From the NCBI RefSeq assembly GCF_007992195.1, contig NZ_BJZU01000019.1, positions 1 to 52,983 of the forward strand: 52,983 bases of DNA. Reading direction: 5' to 3'. Position numbers and translations under genes: made by a program. Under the pieces are notes generated by a model, which worked only from the letters and a program-made list of their open reading frames with translations, searched no databases and was not told where the DNA came from. Within the stretch, counting starts at the first letter, position 1. Every line of letters starts with the position of its first letter. The DNA is from Methylobacterium oxalidis (GTDB lineage: Bacteria; Pseudomonadota; Alphaproteobacteria; Rhizobiales; Beijerinckiaceae). Below, in pieces: positions 13,259 to 24,026 of this stretch.

Positions 13259-13372
13259 ATGACCCGCCGCCAATCTCCCGATCCCGCCGCCGCGCTGCTC
13301 AACCTGTCGCTCTACGTGACCGTGAGCGGCGTCTTCGCGACGGCTTTCACTCTGATGTCTCTCGGCTACTGA
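13259..13372 (+). CDS. 37-residue single-span membrane peptide (unknown)
   Basis: ATG 13259 to TGA 13372. The peptide begins MTRRQSPDPAAALLNLSLYV and continues with a hydrophobic helix ending LMSLGY, so a short basic head precedes one membrane span. It is followed after two bases by a strong inverted repeat (13375-13408), which supports a real transcript end. There is no strong ribosome site. I recognise no family. Positioned between the PAS protein and the convergent csbD-type gene. Confidence 0.5.
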   Translation: MTRRQSPDPAAALLNLSLYVTVSGVFATAFTLMSLGY

Positions 13373-13374
13373 AG

Positions 13375-13408
13375 CACCCCGCGCGATCGGTAAGGGACGC
13401 GCGGGGTG
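13375..13408. terminator. Bidirectional hairpin terminator
   Basis: Perfect 11-bp arms CACCCCGCGCG (13375-13385) and CGCGCGGGGTG (13398-13408) with a 12-base loop. It lies just after the 37-residue ORF on the plus strand and 14 bases beyond the stop of the CsbD gene on the minus strand, so it can serve both. Confidence 0.75.
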
Positions 13409-13421
13409 TTCGACAGGGCTG

Positions 13422-13601
13422 CTATTTGCCCTTGAGCACGTCCTTCACGCTGCCGACGGCGTTCTGGACCTTGCCCTTCACCTGATCGGCGATGCCCTCG
13501 TTCTTCAGCTTCTCGTCACCCGTCAGGCGGCCGGCGCCTTCCTTGACCTTGCCGCCGAGGTTGGTGGCGGAGCCTTCGACGCGATCGTTATCAACAGCCA
13601 A
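13422..13601 (-). CDS. CsbD-family stress protein, TTG start
   Basis: 59 residues: the typical CsbD core (RVEGSATNLGGKVKEGAGRL, then a KGKVQNAVG repeat and a KG-rich end) fills the entire protein. The start is a TTG at 13601-13599: a perfect AGGAGG lies five bases upstream, and family members start right before the VDNDRVEG segment. The next upstream ATG would add 15 unrelated residues and put the AGGAGG inside the gene. CsbD proteins are small, charged, probably disordered and strongly induced in general stress; their biochemical role is unknown. The promoter 49 bases upstream is of EcfG type. Confidence 0.9.
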   Translation of the reverse strand: MAVDNDRVEGSATNLGGKVKEGAGRLTGDEKLKNEGIADQVKGKVQNAVGSVKDVLKGK

Positions 13602-13649
13602 GTTTTCCTCCTGAAGTTGTACCGGCGCACGCGGCGCCCATGGCAAGCG

Positions 13650-13674
13650 AACGACGGGCAGGCTGGACGGTTCC
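13650..13674 (-). promoter_or_regulatory. EcfG-type general stress promoter of csbD
   Basis: On the minus strand GGAAC (13674-13670), 16 bases, then CGTT (13653-13650). This matches the alphaproteobacterial EcfG consensus GGAAC-N16/17-CGTT exactly. It ends 48 bases upstream of the TTG start of the CsbD gene, a usual distance. Confidence 0.8.
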
Positions 13675-14076
13675 GTCGGCGACCGCGCGGCCTGAACGCC
13701 GGTGATCGGCTCAAGCCAATCCGTCGCGGGTGCGCGATGCCACCCAAAAGGTGCGGGAATCGAACGCGCGGCCGTCGAGCGGAGCCATCCCCCGTGAGGA
13801 GCGTAGGGGTCGATGGACTCTCAAGCTTCGACAGCAGCCGAGCTGCCATGGGCGCAACAATCGACAATCATCCAGAGCAAAAATTTTGCGAAACATGCAA
13901 AATCTCTGCCTACAGTCCGGAGTTCAATAAGTTTATCTCGTCAAATTACGCTTTGAAACCGCATCGTTCCTGAATTATATTTTCTCATGCTGACTGCGGA
14001 TCGTCTTCGATGCGGTGATTTGGTTCAGCACCTTGGTTGCCTGATGGGTTCGTAGCGCTCTTGATGCAGCGGCTTT

Positions 14077-14104
14077 CCCGGTTTCGCTTGCCCGGTTTCG
14101 CTTG
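14077..14104. repeat. 14-bp perfect tandem duplication
   Basis: CCCGGTTTCGCTTG occurs twice head to tail (14077-14090 and 14091-14104), 36 bases upstream of the diguanylate cyclase start. It could be a slippage product or a paired protein-binding site. Confidence 0.85.
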
Positions 14105-14139
14105 CAGAAGTTGCGCTTCGGCAATCATCTTTACTCTCG

Positions 14140-15480
14140 GTGAGGAAACACGACGGTATCGTGCCCGCGGACCGGAAGGATGAAGCCGTCCGCCGCATGA
14201 ACGCGATGATCGAGGCCGGCCTGAACCGGCGCTGGTACGAACTCCGCCTGCCGGCGGTGCTGGAGGCGCGCTACCACGCCGAGACCCTGCCGCCGGCCGG
14301 CTGGTATCTCCAGTCGTGGATGGTGATCTTCATCGCCTTCAACGTCCTGTCGCTGAAGGTCGATCTCGACGCCTTCGGCCCGGAGGCGATCGCCGTTCCG
14401 GCCGGCCTCACCCTCGGCCTCTTCCTGCCGCTCGCCGTCGCCTCGATCGTGATCCTGCGGGGTCGCCCCTCGGCGCGCGTGCAGATGGGCGCGGTCCTTG
14501 TGACCGGGCTCGCCGACATGGCGATCGTGCTCAACAGCGCGCGGATCGCTCCGCCCGAGCACGCGCACACCTACCTGATCCTCGCCGCCATCGTGCCGCT
14601 GGTGGTCGGGATGATCGCGCCGCTTTCCTTCCGGCACAGCCTCGTCTTCTGCTTCGGCAGCTTCGCACTCTACGTCGTGGGGACGGTCGGCTTCGGGCTG
14701 AGCGACAGCGGCGGCACCGGCGTGCCGCTCCTCGTGGCCAGCCTGATCCTCGTGCCGCTGAAGCTCGCCTACTCCCGGGAATGGGAGACCAAGCGCAGCT
14801 TCCTCTTCGACCTGCGCGAGAAGACGCAGGCCGAGGCCCTGGCCGAGGCGAATGCACGCCTCACCATCCTGTCCGAGACGGACCCTCTCACCGGCGTGGC
14901 GAACCGGCGCCTCTTCACCGAGCGCCTGCGCGCGCACTGGGAGTCCGGTGCGGAGGCCGGCGAGTGGCTCGGCATCCTCATCGTCGACATCGACCGCTTC
15001 AAGCTCCTCAACGACGCCGCCGGCCACGCGGCCGGGGACGCCTGCCTGATCCGGGTCGCCGAGGCGCTGCGGGGCCCGATCGCGGCGCAGGGCGGCCTGA
15101 TCGCGCGCTACGGCGGCGAGGAGTTCGTCGCCCTGGTGCCCGGCCTCACGGAGGCCGGCACAAGCGAGACCGGCGAGCGCATGCGGCGGGCGGTGGCCGG
15201 AATGACCATCCCGCATCCGGGCCTCGGGCTCCACGGCTTCGTCACCGTGAGCGTCGGCGTGAGCGCCGCGCACACGGACCGGCGCGCGGAGGGGCTGACC
15301 GCCGACGCGCTCCTGCGGGCCGCCGACGCGGCCCTCTACCGGGCGAAGAACGCCGGTCGCGACCGGGTCGAGGCCGAACCGGCCACGATCATGCCGGCGG
15401 CGATGGCGGCGATGCCGCCGCTGCGGCCCGCGGTCACGGCCTCGCGCCTCGTCAGCGTGTCGCGTCCGGCGGCCGCCTGA
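14140..15480 (+). CDS. Membrane-bound diguanylate cyclase (GGDEF)
   Basis: 446 residues from GTG 14140; GTG 14161 and ATG 14197 are plausible later starts, as none has a strong ribosome site. Residues about 45-215 hold five to six membrane helices with little periplasmic loop. A short coiled coil leads into a GGDEF domain (about 245-410) with TDPLTGVANRR, DIDRFKLLND and the active-site GGEEF at 325-329, so it should convert two GTP into cyclic di-GMP. The residues five positions before GGEEF do not form an RxxD inhibitory site, which suggests weak product inhibition. It is convergent with the next gene, with 12 bases between stops. Confidence 0.9.
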   Translation: MRKHDGIVPADRKDEAVRRMNAMIEAGLNRRWYELRLPAVLEARYHAETLPPAGWYLQSWMVIFIAFNVLSLKVDLDAFGPEAIAVPAGLTLGLFLPLAVASIVILRGRPSARVQMGAVLVTGLADMAIVLNSARIAPPEHAHTYLILAAIVPLVVGMIAPLSFRHSLVFCFGSFALYVVGTVGFGLSDSGGTGVPLLVASLILVPLKLAYSREWETKRSFLFDLREKTQAEALAEANARLTILSETDPLTGVANRRLFTERLRAHWESGAEAGEWLGILIVDIDRFKLLNDAAGHAAGDACLIRVAEALRGPIAAQGGLIARYGGEEFVALVPGLTEAGTSETGERMRRAVAGMTIPHPGLGLHGFVTVSVGVSAAHTDRRAEGLTADALLRAADAALYRAKNAGRDRVEAEPATIMPAAMAAMPPLRPAVTASRLVSVSRPAAA

Positions 15481-15492
15481 GGCGGAGCGGGC

Positions 15493-15738
15493 CTACTCGG
15501 CCCGGTCGTGCTGGGCGTGGACGGTCGCCTCCAGCTGACCCCGCTCTTCCAGGGCGCGGATGGCGTGGTGGCGGCTGAGGCCCTCGAACAGGTCGACGGC
15601 CGACGGACGTCCGTCCTGGGCCATGTAGGCGGCGAGCCGCGCGTAGTCGGTGGCGAGGCGCTCATCGCGCGCGGCGGCGCGGGCGAGACCCGACACGGTC
15701 GTCTGGAACTCGGAAAGCTGATTCTCCGGCACGGCCAT
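15493..15738 (-). CDS. Small unknown protein
   Basis: 81 residues from ATG 15738 (a GTG immediately precedes it). The protein is largely helical, with LSEFQTTVSGLARAAARDER and DGRPSAVDLFEGLSRHHAI segments, and has no membrane span or cysteine. The frame runs upstream to 15942 but that part looks non-coding. I do not recognise a family. It is downstream of the TauE-like gene on the same strand with a 228-base gap. Confidence 0.55.
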   Translation of the reverse strand: MAVPENQLSEFQTTVSGLARAAARDERLATDYARLAAYMAQDGRPSAVDLFEGLSRHHAIRALEERGQLEATVHAQHDRAE

Positions 15739-15966
15739 CACGCTGCTTCGGGCCAAGGCCCCCTCTCCGCCCAAGACTTTGCCGAAGCGGGGCCGGAACG
15801 CAATGCCCCGGCCGGCGGCATCTTCAAGATGCCGGACATTGTAGAGAGCCCTCAAGCGATTGATGACGCACGCCGTCTTCCCGCGAGACGAGGCTCCGCG
15901 GCACCCGGGACGCGCCGGCGGGACCGATGGCCGCGCCGGCACGCGGGATGAAATCGCCGCTCGGCC

Positions 15967-16695
15967 TCAGCCCGGGGAGAGGCCGCTCCAGACCATGCTG
16001 AGCCCGGCGAGCAGCATTAGCCCGTCCATCGCGAACCGGAAGGTCTCGGGGGAGAGCCGCAGCACGAAGGGCTTGGCGAGGAAGGCGCCCGCCATCAGCG
16101 AGGCGCCCACCACGAGCCCCTTCGCCAGTTCCTCCGTCGGCAGGGCGCCGGCGCCCCGGAAGGTCAGGGTCTTGCTCGCGTAGACGGCGAGCGAGCCGGC
16201 GGCCTCCGTGCCGATGAAGGCGCCCTTGGCGAGGCCGTAGGCCACGAAGAGCGGCACCGAGATCGGCCCCGTCGAGACCACGATGCCGGTGAGGAAGCCG
16301 ATCACGGCGCCGCCGAGGGCGAGGTGGATCAGCCGCAGCCGCACGAGATGGGAGGCGAGCCAGCGGCGGCCCGGGATCATCGCGACGAGGAAGGCGCCGA
16401 TCGCCAGATCGACCGCGCGCGGAGGCAGCACGAGGAGCGTCCGGGCGCCGGCCGCGGCGGCGAGCGCCCCCGGCGCCCCGTAGGCGAAGAAGGCGCGGCG
16501 GTCGACCGAGCGCCACCATGCCAGCACCCGCGAGACGTTCGCCATCAGGGCGGCGACGGCCATGATCGGCACGGCCGCCTTCGGCCCGTAGACGGCGGCC
16601 AGCACCGGCACCAGCATGATCGAGGAGCCGGTGCCGACGATCCCGCTGATCACGCCGGCCACGAGGCCGACCGCCAGGACGAACAGGACGCCCAT
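15967..16695 (-). CDS. TauE/SafE-family membrane permease
   Basis: 242 residues with about seven to eight membrane helices. Both halves carry the family pattern: a GLVAGVISGIVGTGSSIMLVP start and a GAVIGFLTGIVVSTGPISVP segment at the second half. The family exports sulfite, sulfoacetate or related organic anions, but the substrate here cannot be told. It begins 39 bases after the stop of the livK-like gene on the same strand, so it may be the last gene of that operon, which is unusual for TauE proteins. Confidence 0.88.
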   Translation of the reverse strand: MGVLFVLAVGLVAGVISGIVGTGSSIMLVPVLAAVYGPKAAVPIMAVAALMANVSRVLAWWRSVDRRAFFAYGAPGALAAAAGARTLLVLPPRAVDLAIGAFLVAMIPGRRWLASHLVRLRLIHLALGGAVIGFLTGIVVSTGPISVPLFVAYGLAKGAFIGTEAAGSLAVYASKTLTFRGAGALPTEELAKGLVVGASLMAGAFLAKPFVLRLSPETFRFAMDGLMLLAGLSMVWSGLSPG

Positions 16696-16734
16696 CGGCG
16701 CCGGGCGTGCCGGCCGTCCGCGCCGGGCGGTCCG

Positions 16735-17853
16735 CTACTGCGTCACCTCGTTGCCGCTGTAGTCGATGTTGCCGGCGGCATTCCTCTTCCAGACGTACAT
16801 GACGTAGTCCGGCCGGGTGATGTCGCCCTTCTTGTCGTAGGCGATGTCGCCGATCACCGTCTGGGTCGGCTTGCCCTGGTGCAGGTAGTCGGCGAGCGCC
16901 TTGCCGTCCGTCGAGCCCGTCGCCTCGATCGCCTTGGCGAGGATCTGCACCGCCGCGTAGGAGTAGAGCGTGTAGGCTTCCGGATCGATGCCCTTCGCCT
17001 TGAAGGCGGCCACCACGTCCTTGGCGTTCGGGTTCTTGCGGGCGTCGGGCGAGAAGGTCATCAGCGTGCCCTCGGCGCCGGGGCCGGCGATCTGCACGAA
17101 CTCCTTGTCGGTGATGCCGTCGCCACCCATCAGCGTCGCCTGCAGGCCCTGGTCCCGCATCTGGCGGATCAGGAGCCCGGCCTCGGTGTGGATGCCGCCG
17201 AAATAGACGATGTCGATGCCCGCCTGCTTCAACTTGGAGACGAGCGCCGAGAAGTCCTTCTCGCCCGGGTTGATGCCCTCGTAGACCACGTCCTTGCCGC
17301 CCTTGGCCCGGAAGACCTTGCGGGTCTCGTCGGCCAGCCCCTTGCCGTAGGGCGTCTTGTCGTGGACGAAGGCGACCTTCCTGTCCTTGAAGTTCTTGGC
17401 GAGGTACTCGCCCGCCACCGCGCCCTGCTGGTCGTCGCGGCCGCAGGTGCGGAAGGTGTTCCAGTTGCCGCGCTCGGTGAACTTCACCGCCGTCGAGGCC
17501 GGGGTGATCTGGATGATGCCCGCATCCTGGTAGACGTCGGAGGCCGGGATCGAGACGCCGGAGTTGAAGTCGCCCACCACCATGGTGACGCCCTCGGAGG
17601 CGAGCTTGTTGGCCACCGACACGCCCTGCTTGGGGTCCGAGGCGTCGTCGCCGGTCGAGAGCTCGAACTTCTTGCCCTTGATGCCGCCCGCCCTGTTGAT
17701 GTCCTCCACGGCCTGCACGGCGCCGTTGCGGATCTGCGCCCCGAAGGCGGCCGAGCCGCCGGTGATCGGGCTCGCGACGCCGATCTTGATCTGTGCCTGC
17801 GCGCTCGAGACCAGAAGGCCGAGCGCGAGGCCCGCCAGCACCATCGTCCTCAT
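16735..17853 (-). CDS. livK: Branched-chain amino acid ABC transporter, periplasmic binding protein
   Basis: 372 residues. A signal peptide (about 1-20, ending SSAQA) precedes a type I periplasmic binding protein of the Leu/Ile/Val family, beginning QIKIGVASPITGGSAAFGAQ and containing GDDASDPKQGVSVANKL and FVHDKTPYGKGL. It captures a branched-chain amino acid or related ligand in the periplasm for the LivHM permease. ATG 17853 has AGGAAGGGG upstream. The gene lies at the 3' end of the liv block, 51 bases after the small membrane gene. Alphaproteobacterial Liv-type binding proteins can also take amides, urea or aromatic acids, so ligand identity is open. Confidence 0.92.
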   Translation of the reverse strand: MRTMVLAGLALGLLVSSAQAQIKIGVASPITGGSAAFGAQIRNGAVQAVEDINRAGGIKGKKFELSTGDDASDPKQGVSVANKLASEGVTMVVGDFNSGVSIPASDVYQDAGIIQITPASTAVKFTERGNWNTFRTCGRDDQQGAVAGEYLAKNFKDRKVAFVHDKTPYGKGLADETRKVFRAKGGKDVVYEGINPGEKDFSALVSKLKQAGIDIVYFGGIHTEAGLLIRQMRDQGLQATLMGGDGITDKEFVQIAGPGAEGTLMTFSPDARKNPNAKDVVAAFKAKGIDPEAYTLYSYAAVQILAKAIEATGSTDGKALADYLHQGKPTQTVIGDIAYDKKGDITRPDYVMYVWKRNAAGNIDYSGNEVTQ

Positions 17854-17904
17854 CTCACGTCCCCTTCCTGTGCCTGCCCGCGCCGGAGGGCGCGGGACGC
17901 AATT

Positions 17905-18258
17905 CTAAGGTGTCCCCACCCGCTCCCGCCACGTCAGCGGCGAGGTGCGCTCGTAGAGCCAGCGGTACTGGGTGGTCATCTGGCGAGTGCGGGTGAACCG
18001 GAAGGCGACCGCCCCGATCGCCAGAACCACGCAGGCATCCGCGACGTAGCGGGGCCCGGAGAGCAGCGTGCCCTCGAAGAGCGCGAAGTGGATGAAGCGC
18101 ACGGCGCCCGCCACCGCCAGCAGCGCCGGCACGCACTGCCAGAACGGGCGCCAGGTGCGCGCGATGCCGCGGGCCGTCATCCAGGCCGCCCAGCCGCCCA
18201 TCACCACGGTGACGAGGAGGAAGAGGAGGGGCGAGCCCTCGAACAGGTCCGCCGGCAT
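17905..18258 (-). CDS. Small membrane protein of liv operons (DUF6867-like)
   Basis: 117 residues with three membrane helices and a conserved-looking C-terminal tail, TTQYRWLYERTSPLTWRERV. I recall this as the DUF6867 family, found inside branched-chain amino acid ABC operons in Hyphomicrobiales; that name is from memory. The gap to the livF stop is three bases, so it is translated with the transporter. Function is unknown; a role in permease assembly or regulation is a guess from position. Confidence 0.78.
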   Translation of the reverse strand: MPADLFEGSPLLFLLVTVVMGGWAAWMTARGIARTWRPFWQCVPALLAVAGAVRFIHFALFEGTLLSGPRYVADACVVLAIGAVAFRFTRTRQMTTQYRWLYERTSPLTWRERVGTP

Positions 18259-18261
18259 GGC

Positions 18262-19070
<809 letters not shown>

Positions 19071-19074
<4 letters not shown>

Positions 19075-19945
19075 GCCTCGGCTCCCGCGCTCGGCAGGAC
19101 GAGGCCGACCTCGGCCTCGACCGCCTCCACCTCCTCGTCCTCGACGCCGAGATAGGCGGCAACGACCCGCGGGTCGGTGCGCACGGCGCCCGGCGTGCCG
19201 TCGGCGATCTTCACGCCGTAATCGAGCACGACGACGTGGTCGGAGATCTCCATGACCACCGACATGTCGTGCTCGATGAGCAGCACGGAGGTGCCGTCCG
19301 CCCGGATGCGGCGCAGAAGCTCGGTCAGCTCGGCCGATTCGCGGGGGTTGAGGCCAGCGGCAGGCTCGTCGAGGCAGAGCAGGACCGGCTCCGTGCACAT
19401 GGCCCGCGCGATCTCGAGGCGCCGCTGCGCCCCGTAGGGCAGGTCCCCGGCCGGGTCGTCGGCGCGGGGCGTGAGGCCGATCCGGTCGAGCCAGAGGCGC
19501 GCCCGCTCGATCGCGGCGCGCTCGGCCGCCCGGTAGCCGCCGAGGCCGAGGAGCCCCAGCACCGTGAATCCGGAGGCGCGCATCAGCGGCGCGTGCTGCG
19601 CCACCAGGAGATTCTCCAGCACCGTCATGCCGGAGAACAGGCGGATGTTCTGGAAGGTGCGGGCGACCCGGGCGCGGCGGTTGACGGCGTGGTTCGGCAG
19701 CCGCTCCAGCAGGTGGCGGGCGCCGTCCGCGTGGGCGAGCGTCAGCCGGCCCTCGGTCGGCTTGTAGAAGCCGGTGATGCAGTTGAAGACCGTGGTCTTG
19801 CCGGCCCCGTTCGGGCCGATCAGCGCGGTGATGTCGCCGCGGCGGACCTCGAAGGAGAGGTCGTTGACGGCGAGCAGGCCGCCGAAGCGCATCGAGAGAT
19901 GCTCGACGGTGAGGACAGGCTCGCGCGGGTCGATCACGCCCGACA

Positions 19946-19946
<1 letters not shown>
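19071..19946 (-). CDS. livG: Branched-chain amino acid ABC transporter ATPase LivG
   Basis: 291 residues. Walker A GPNGAGKTT, the LivG-type Q-loop region ARTFQNIRLF, signature LPYGAQRRLEIARAM, Walker B LLCLDEPAAGLNP, and His in LIEHDMSVVM. The signature starts PYG rather than LSGG, as is normal for LivG. The last 25 residues are an acidic tail (EDEEVEAVEAEVG) beyond the usual end. ATG 19946 overlaps the livM stop by one base. Confidence 0.95.
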
Positions 19947-21346
<1,400 letters not shown>

Positions 21347-21351
21347 GCCGC

Positions 21352-22269
21352 TCAGACCTTCTCGACTTCGGCCCGGCCGAGGATGCCCGAGGGCATGAAG
21401 ATCAGGACGATAGCGAGGATCGAGAAGGCGGCGACGTCCTTGTACTCGATCGAGAAATAGGCGGACCAGAAGGTCTCGATGAGGCCGATGATCAGCCCGC
21501 CGAGCACGGCGCCGGGCAGCGAGCCGATGCCCCCGAGGACGGCGGCGGTGAACGCCTTCACGCCCGGGACGAACCCGTCCGAGAAGGAGACGACGCCGTA
21601 GTAGAGCAGGTAGAGCACGCCCGCGACCGCCGCGAGCGCGGCCCCGAGGACGAAGGTCAGGGAGATCGTGCGGTCGACGTCGATGCCGAGGAGCGCCGCC
21701 ATGCGGCGGTCCTGCTCGCAGGCGCGCTGCGCCCGGCCGAAGGCGGTGCGCTGGACGAGGTACCAGAAGCCCGCGAGCAGCAGCACCGTGACGATCATGA
21801 TCAGGCACTGCTTGTAGGAGAGGGTGACGGCGTAGCCGTCGCGCTCGAACAGGGTGAATCCGCCGTTCAGCATCGGCGGGGTCGGCTTGTTGCGCGCGCC
21901 CTGGGCCACCTGCACGAAGTTCGACAGGAAGATCGACACGCCGATCGCCGAGATGAGCGGCGCCAGCCGGAAGGAGCCGCGCAGCGGCCTGTAGGCCACC
22001 CGCTCGATCGCCCAGCCCCAGAGCGCGGTGAGCGGCATGGTGATGATGAGGACGATGAGCAGCGCCACGGCCACCGAGGCGACGCCGAGCCAGGTGGTGA
22101 GGATGAGGAAGCCGATCAGCGCGATGAAGGTCGAGACCATGAAGACGTCGCCGTGGGCGAAGTTCACCATCCCGATGATGCCGAAGACCATCGTGTAGCC
22201 GATCGCGATCAGACCGTAGATCGCCCCGAGCGTCAGCCCGTTGATCAGCTGCTGTACGAACACATCCAT
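21352..22269 (-). CDS. livH: Branched-chain amino acid ABC transporter permease LivH
   Basis: 305 residues from ATG 22269; the frame continues upstream without similarity. The start [20 protein letters not shown] and the [11 protein letters not shown] segment are diagnostic for LivH, and [16 protein letters not shown] is the coupling-loop region. About eight membrane helices. No clear ribosome site is visible upstream. It is the first gene of the operon livH-livM-livG-livF-DUF6867-livK, all on the minus strand, with the TauE-like gene at the tail. Confidence 0.94.
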   Translation of the reverse strand: MDVFVQQLINGLTLGAIYGLIAIGYTMVFGIIGMVNFAHGDVFMVSTFIALIGFLILTTWLGVASVAVALLIVLIITMPLTALWGWAIERVAYRPLRGSFRLAPLISAIGVSIFLSNFVQVAQGARNKPTPPMLNGGFTLFERDGYAVTLSYKQCLIMIVTVLLLAGFWYLVQRTAFGRAQRACEQDRRMAALLGIDVDRTISLTFVLGAALAAVAGVLYLLYYGVVSFSDGFVPGVKAFTAAVLGGIGSLPGAVLGGLIIGLIETFWSAYFSIEYKDVAAFSILAIVLIFMPSGILGRAEVEKV

Positions 22270-22677
22270 TCGGCGCTGTCTCGCGTCGTCACGTTGCCGA
22301 GGCGAAGCCTCTCCGACCGAAGGAGAGCGGGCAAGTCCCGTACCGGATGCCGATGCCGGCACGCCACGGATTTCCCCCTCTGCGGCCCTCTTCCGGTCGG
22401 CCTCAGCGGGGACCATAGCCGATCACCACGCAAAATGCGCGCTGCGAATGCGGCGCTTCCTGCGCCGCAGCACGCCGCGAACGGCCACGCTTTTTGCTTG
22501 AGAATTCAATCGAGGCGCCGCACAGGCGGACGTTCAGGGCCCGGCCTCCATTTCGCAGCGCAGCGGAAATACTTAGGTAGAAGGTACTGCGGAGGGCTTG
22601 CGCCGTGTGAACGGCAGGTTAACGTCGGGCCATCGTGACAGCGTTCGACGATCAACCTCCAAGGCAGGGTGGCTCCC
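22270..22677. other. Divergent intergenic region upstream of livH
   Basis: 408 bases between the livH start and the 53-residue ORF. It contains a perfect 8-bp hairpin (22449-22469, TGCGGCGC/GCGCCGCA with loop TTCCT) and TTTTT at 22490-22494, but I see no gene and no convincing promoter pair or operator. Confidence 0.5.
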
Positions 22678-22839
22678 ATGTCCGAGATGATTCGTGTGAA
22701 ACCGACCCAGGACGGCACCTACACGGTCTACCGCGGGCCGACCGCTCTGATCGCAGGGCTGACACGGCTGCAGGCCGAGCGCTACGAGGCCACCATCGCC
22801 CGCCAGCGCCGTGACGCCCTGCTGCCTCCGGAAGGTTGA
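22678..22839 (+). CDS. 53-residue unknown protein
   Basis: ATG 22678 to TGA 22839, with a moderate AGGCAGGG upstream. The sequence begins MSEMIRVKPTQDGTYTVYRG and ends in a charged helix (LQAERYEATIARQRR). It reads as a compact beta-strand plus helix protein with normal codon usage. I do not recognise a named family. A 6-bp hairpin follows the stop (GGCGGG at 22840-22845 with CCCGCC at 22856-22861). It stands alone. Confidence 0.6.
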   Translation: MSEMIRVKPTQDGTYTVYRGPTALIAGLTRLQAERYEATIARQRRDALLPPEG

Positions 22840-23010
22840 GGCGGGGTTCCCGAGACCCGCCATGACCCCGTCCCGGGAGCGCCGCGCGAGCGGAACCCGG
22901 GACACCTGACATCAGGCTCCGCCCCTCTCGCGTTCCGTTGCGGCGTTCGGGTTCCGGGCGTTCCCGCGATGTCCCGGAGCGGCGAAGCCGATGCGTCCGC
23001 GCGGGCGCCC

Positions 23011-23925
23011 TCAGGGATCCGACAGGGTCAGCGGGCCCAGATCCTCGATGCGGCCGCTGCCGTTCAGGCCGCGGCTCGTCGCGGTGATGCGGTGCCGCCC
23101 GCCCTCCCGCGTGACATCGTAGAGGTAGTAGGCGGCGCGGCGGCCGGGCAGGTCCGCGTGCCGGCCGCCCGTGCGCGCCGAGGCGGACGGTCCGCCCACC
23201 ACCGGCACGGCGACCGAGCCGGGTCCCGGCATGTAGGCGACGCTGCCGACATGGTTGTGGCCGTGCAGGATGAGTTCCGCGCCGGCCCGACCGATCATCG
23301 CCGTGAAGGCCTGCGCGTCCTTGAGCTCGCGGCCCGCCGCGGCGCCGCCCGGGTGCGGCGGGTGGTGGATCATCACCACGCGGCACGGAGGCTCGATCTC
23401 CCGCGCCAAGCCGACGAGCAGCGTCTCCGCGGCCGCGATCTGAGCCTCTCCGAGCCGCCCGGTGGCGACGAAGGGCTTCGTCGGGATCGCCGAGGAGAGG
23501 CCGACAAGGGCGACAGGGCCGCGGCGGCGCAGATAGGGGAAGAGGCCGCAGCCCCCCTCGTCGTCCGCCGTCCAGGGGCCGCAGGTGCCGAGCAGGCCCT
23601 CGAGCGAGCCGCGCACGTAGGCGTCGTGATTGCCGGGCACGAAGCTGACGCGCTCCGGCGCGCCGAGGGCCTCGAGGAAGACGCGGGCCGTCTCCCACTC
23701 GCTCGGCAGGCCGATGTTGCAGAGGTCGCCCGTGCAGGCGACGTGGTCCGGCGCCTGCTCGCGCATGTCGGCGACGAGGGCCGCCAGCACCTCCATGTCG
23801 TGACTGCGCGAGCGCCCGCGGCGCCAGTTGGCGTAGCCGGTGGCCCGCTTGCTGAAGAGCTGCCGCAGCCGGGGCCGGGCCAGCGGTCCGACATGCGGGT
23901 CGGTGAGATGGGCGAGACGGAACAT
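23011..23925 (-). CDS. Metallophosphoesterase (calcineurin-like)
   Basis: 304 residues. All five dimetal-site blocks of the family are present: TDPHVG, CTGDLCN, PGNHDAY, MIHHPP and HGHNHVG. No signal peptide or membrane span, so it is cytoplasmic. Such enzymes cleave phosphomonoesters or cyclic nucleotides; relatives with this start (MFRLAHLTDPHVG) include CpdA-like 3',5'-cAMP phosphodiesterases, but the specific substrate cannot be told. It stands alone, divergent from nothing close, and ends 170 bases from the 53-residue ORF. Confidence 0.9.
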   Translation of the reverse strand: MFRLAHLTDPHVGPLARPRLRQLFSKRATGYANWRRGRSRSHDMEVLAALVADMREQAPDHVACTGDLCNIGLPSEWETARVFLEALGAPERVSFVPGNHDAYVRGSLEGLLGTCGPWTADDEGGCGLFPYLRRRGPVALVGLSSAIPTKPFVATGRLGEAQIAAAETLLVGLAREIEPPCRVVMIHHPPHPGGAAAGRELKDAQAFTAMIGRAGAELILHGHNHVGSVAYMPGPGSVAVPVVGGPSASARTGGRHADLPGRRAAYYLYDVTREGGRHRITATSRGLNGSGRIEDLGPLTLSDP

Positions 23926-24026
23926 GGAGCCGGGCGATCACCGCGCGCATTGCGCGGGCCCCGCATCGCGGCTCGGGGCGCGTGCGTCAAGCGCGGCCGG
24001 GCCGCGACGGACGCGCGCGGTGCGCC

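Larger units (their letters stand above)
13602..14139. other. Intergenic stretch between csbD and diguanylate cyclase
   Basis: 538 bases. Holds the csbD promoter at 13650-13674 and a 14-bp tandem repeat at 14077-14104. Bases about 13840-14060 are distinctly A+T-richer than the rest of the window, with runs such as AAAAATTTTG. No convincing gene: the plus-strand frame across 13617-13973 encodes basic low-complexity sequence without family resemblance. Confidence 0.6.

Noticed and set aside
13617..13973. 118-codon frame between csbD and the cyclase
   Set aside because: It runs through the csbD promoter and an AT-rich island, is Arg-rich and has no ribosome site or similarity.
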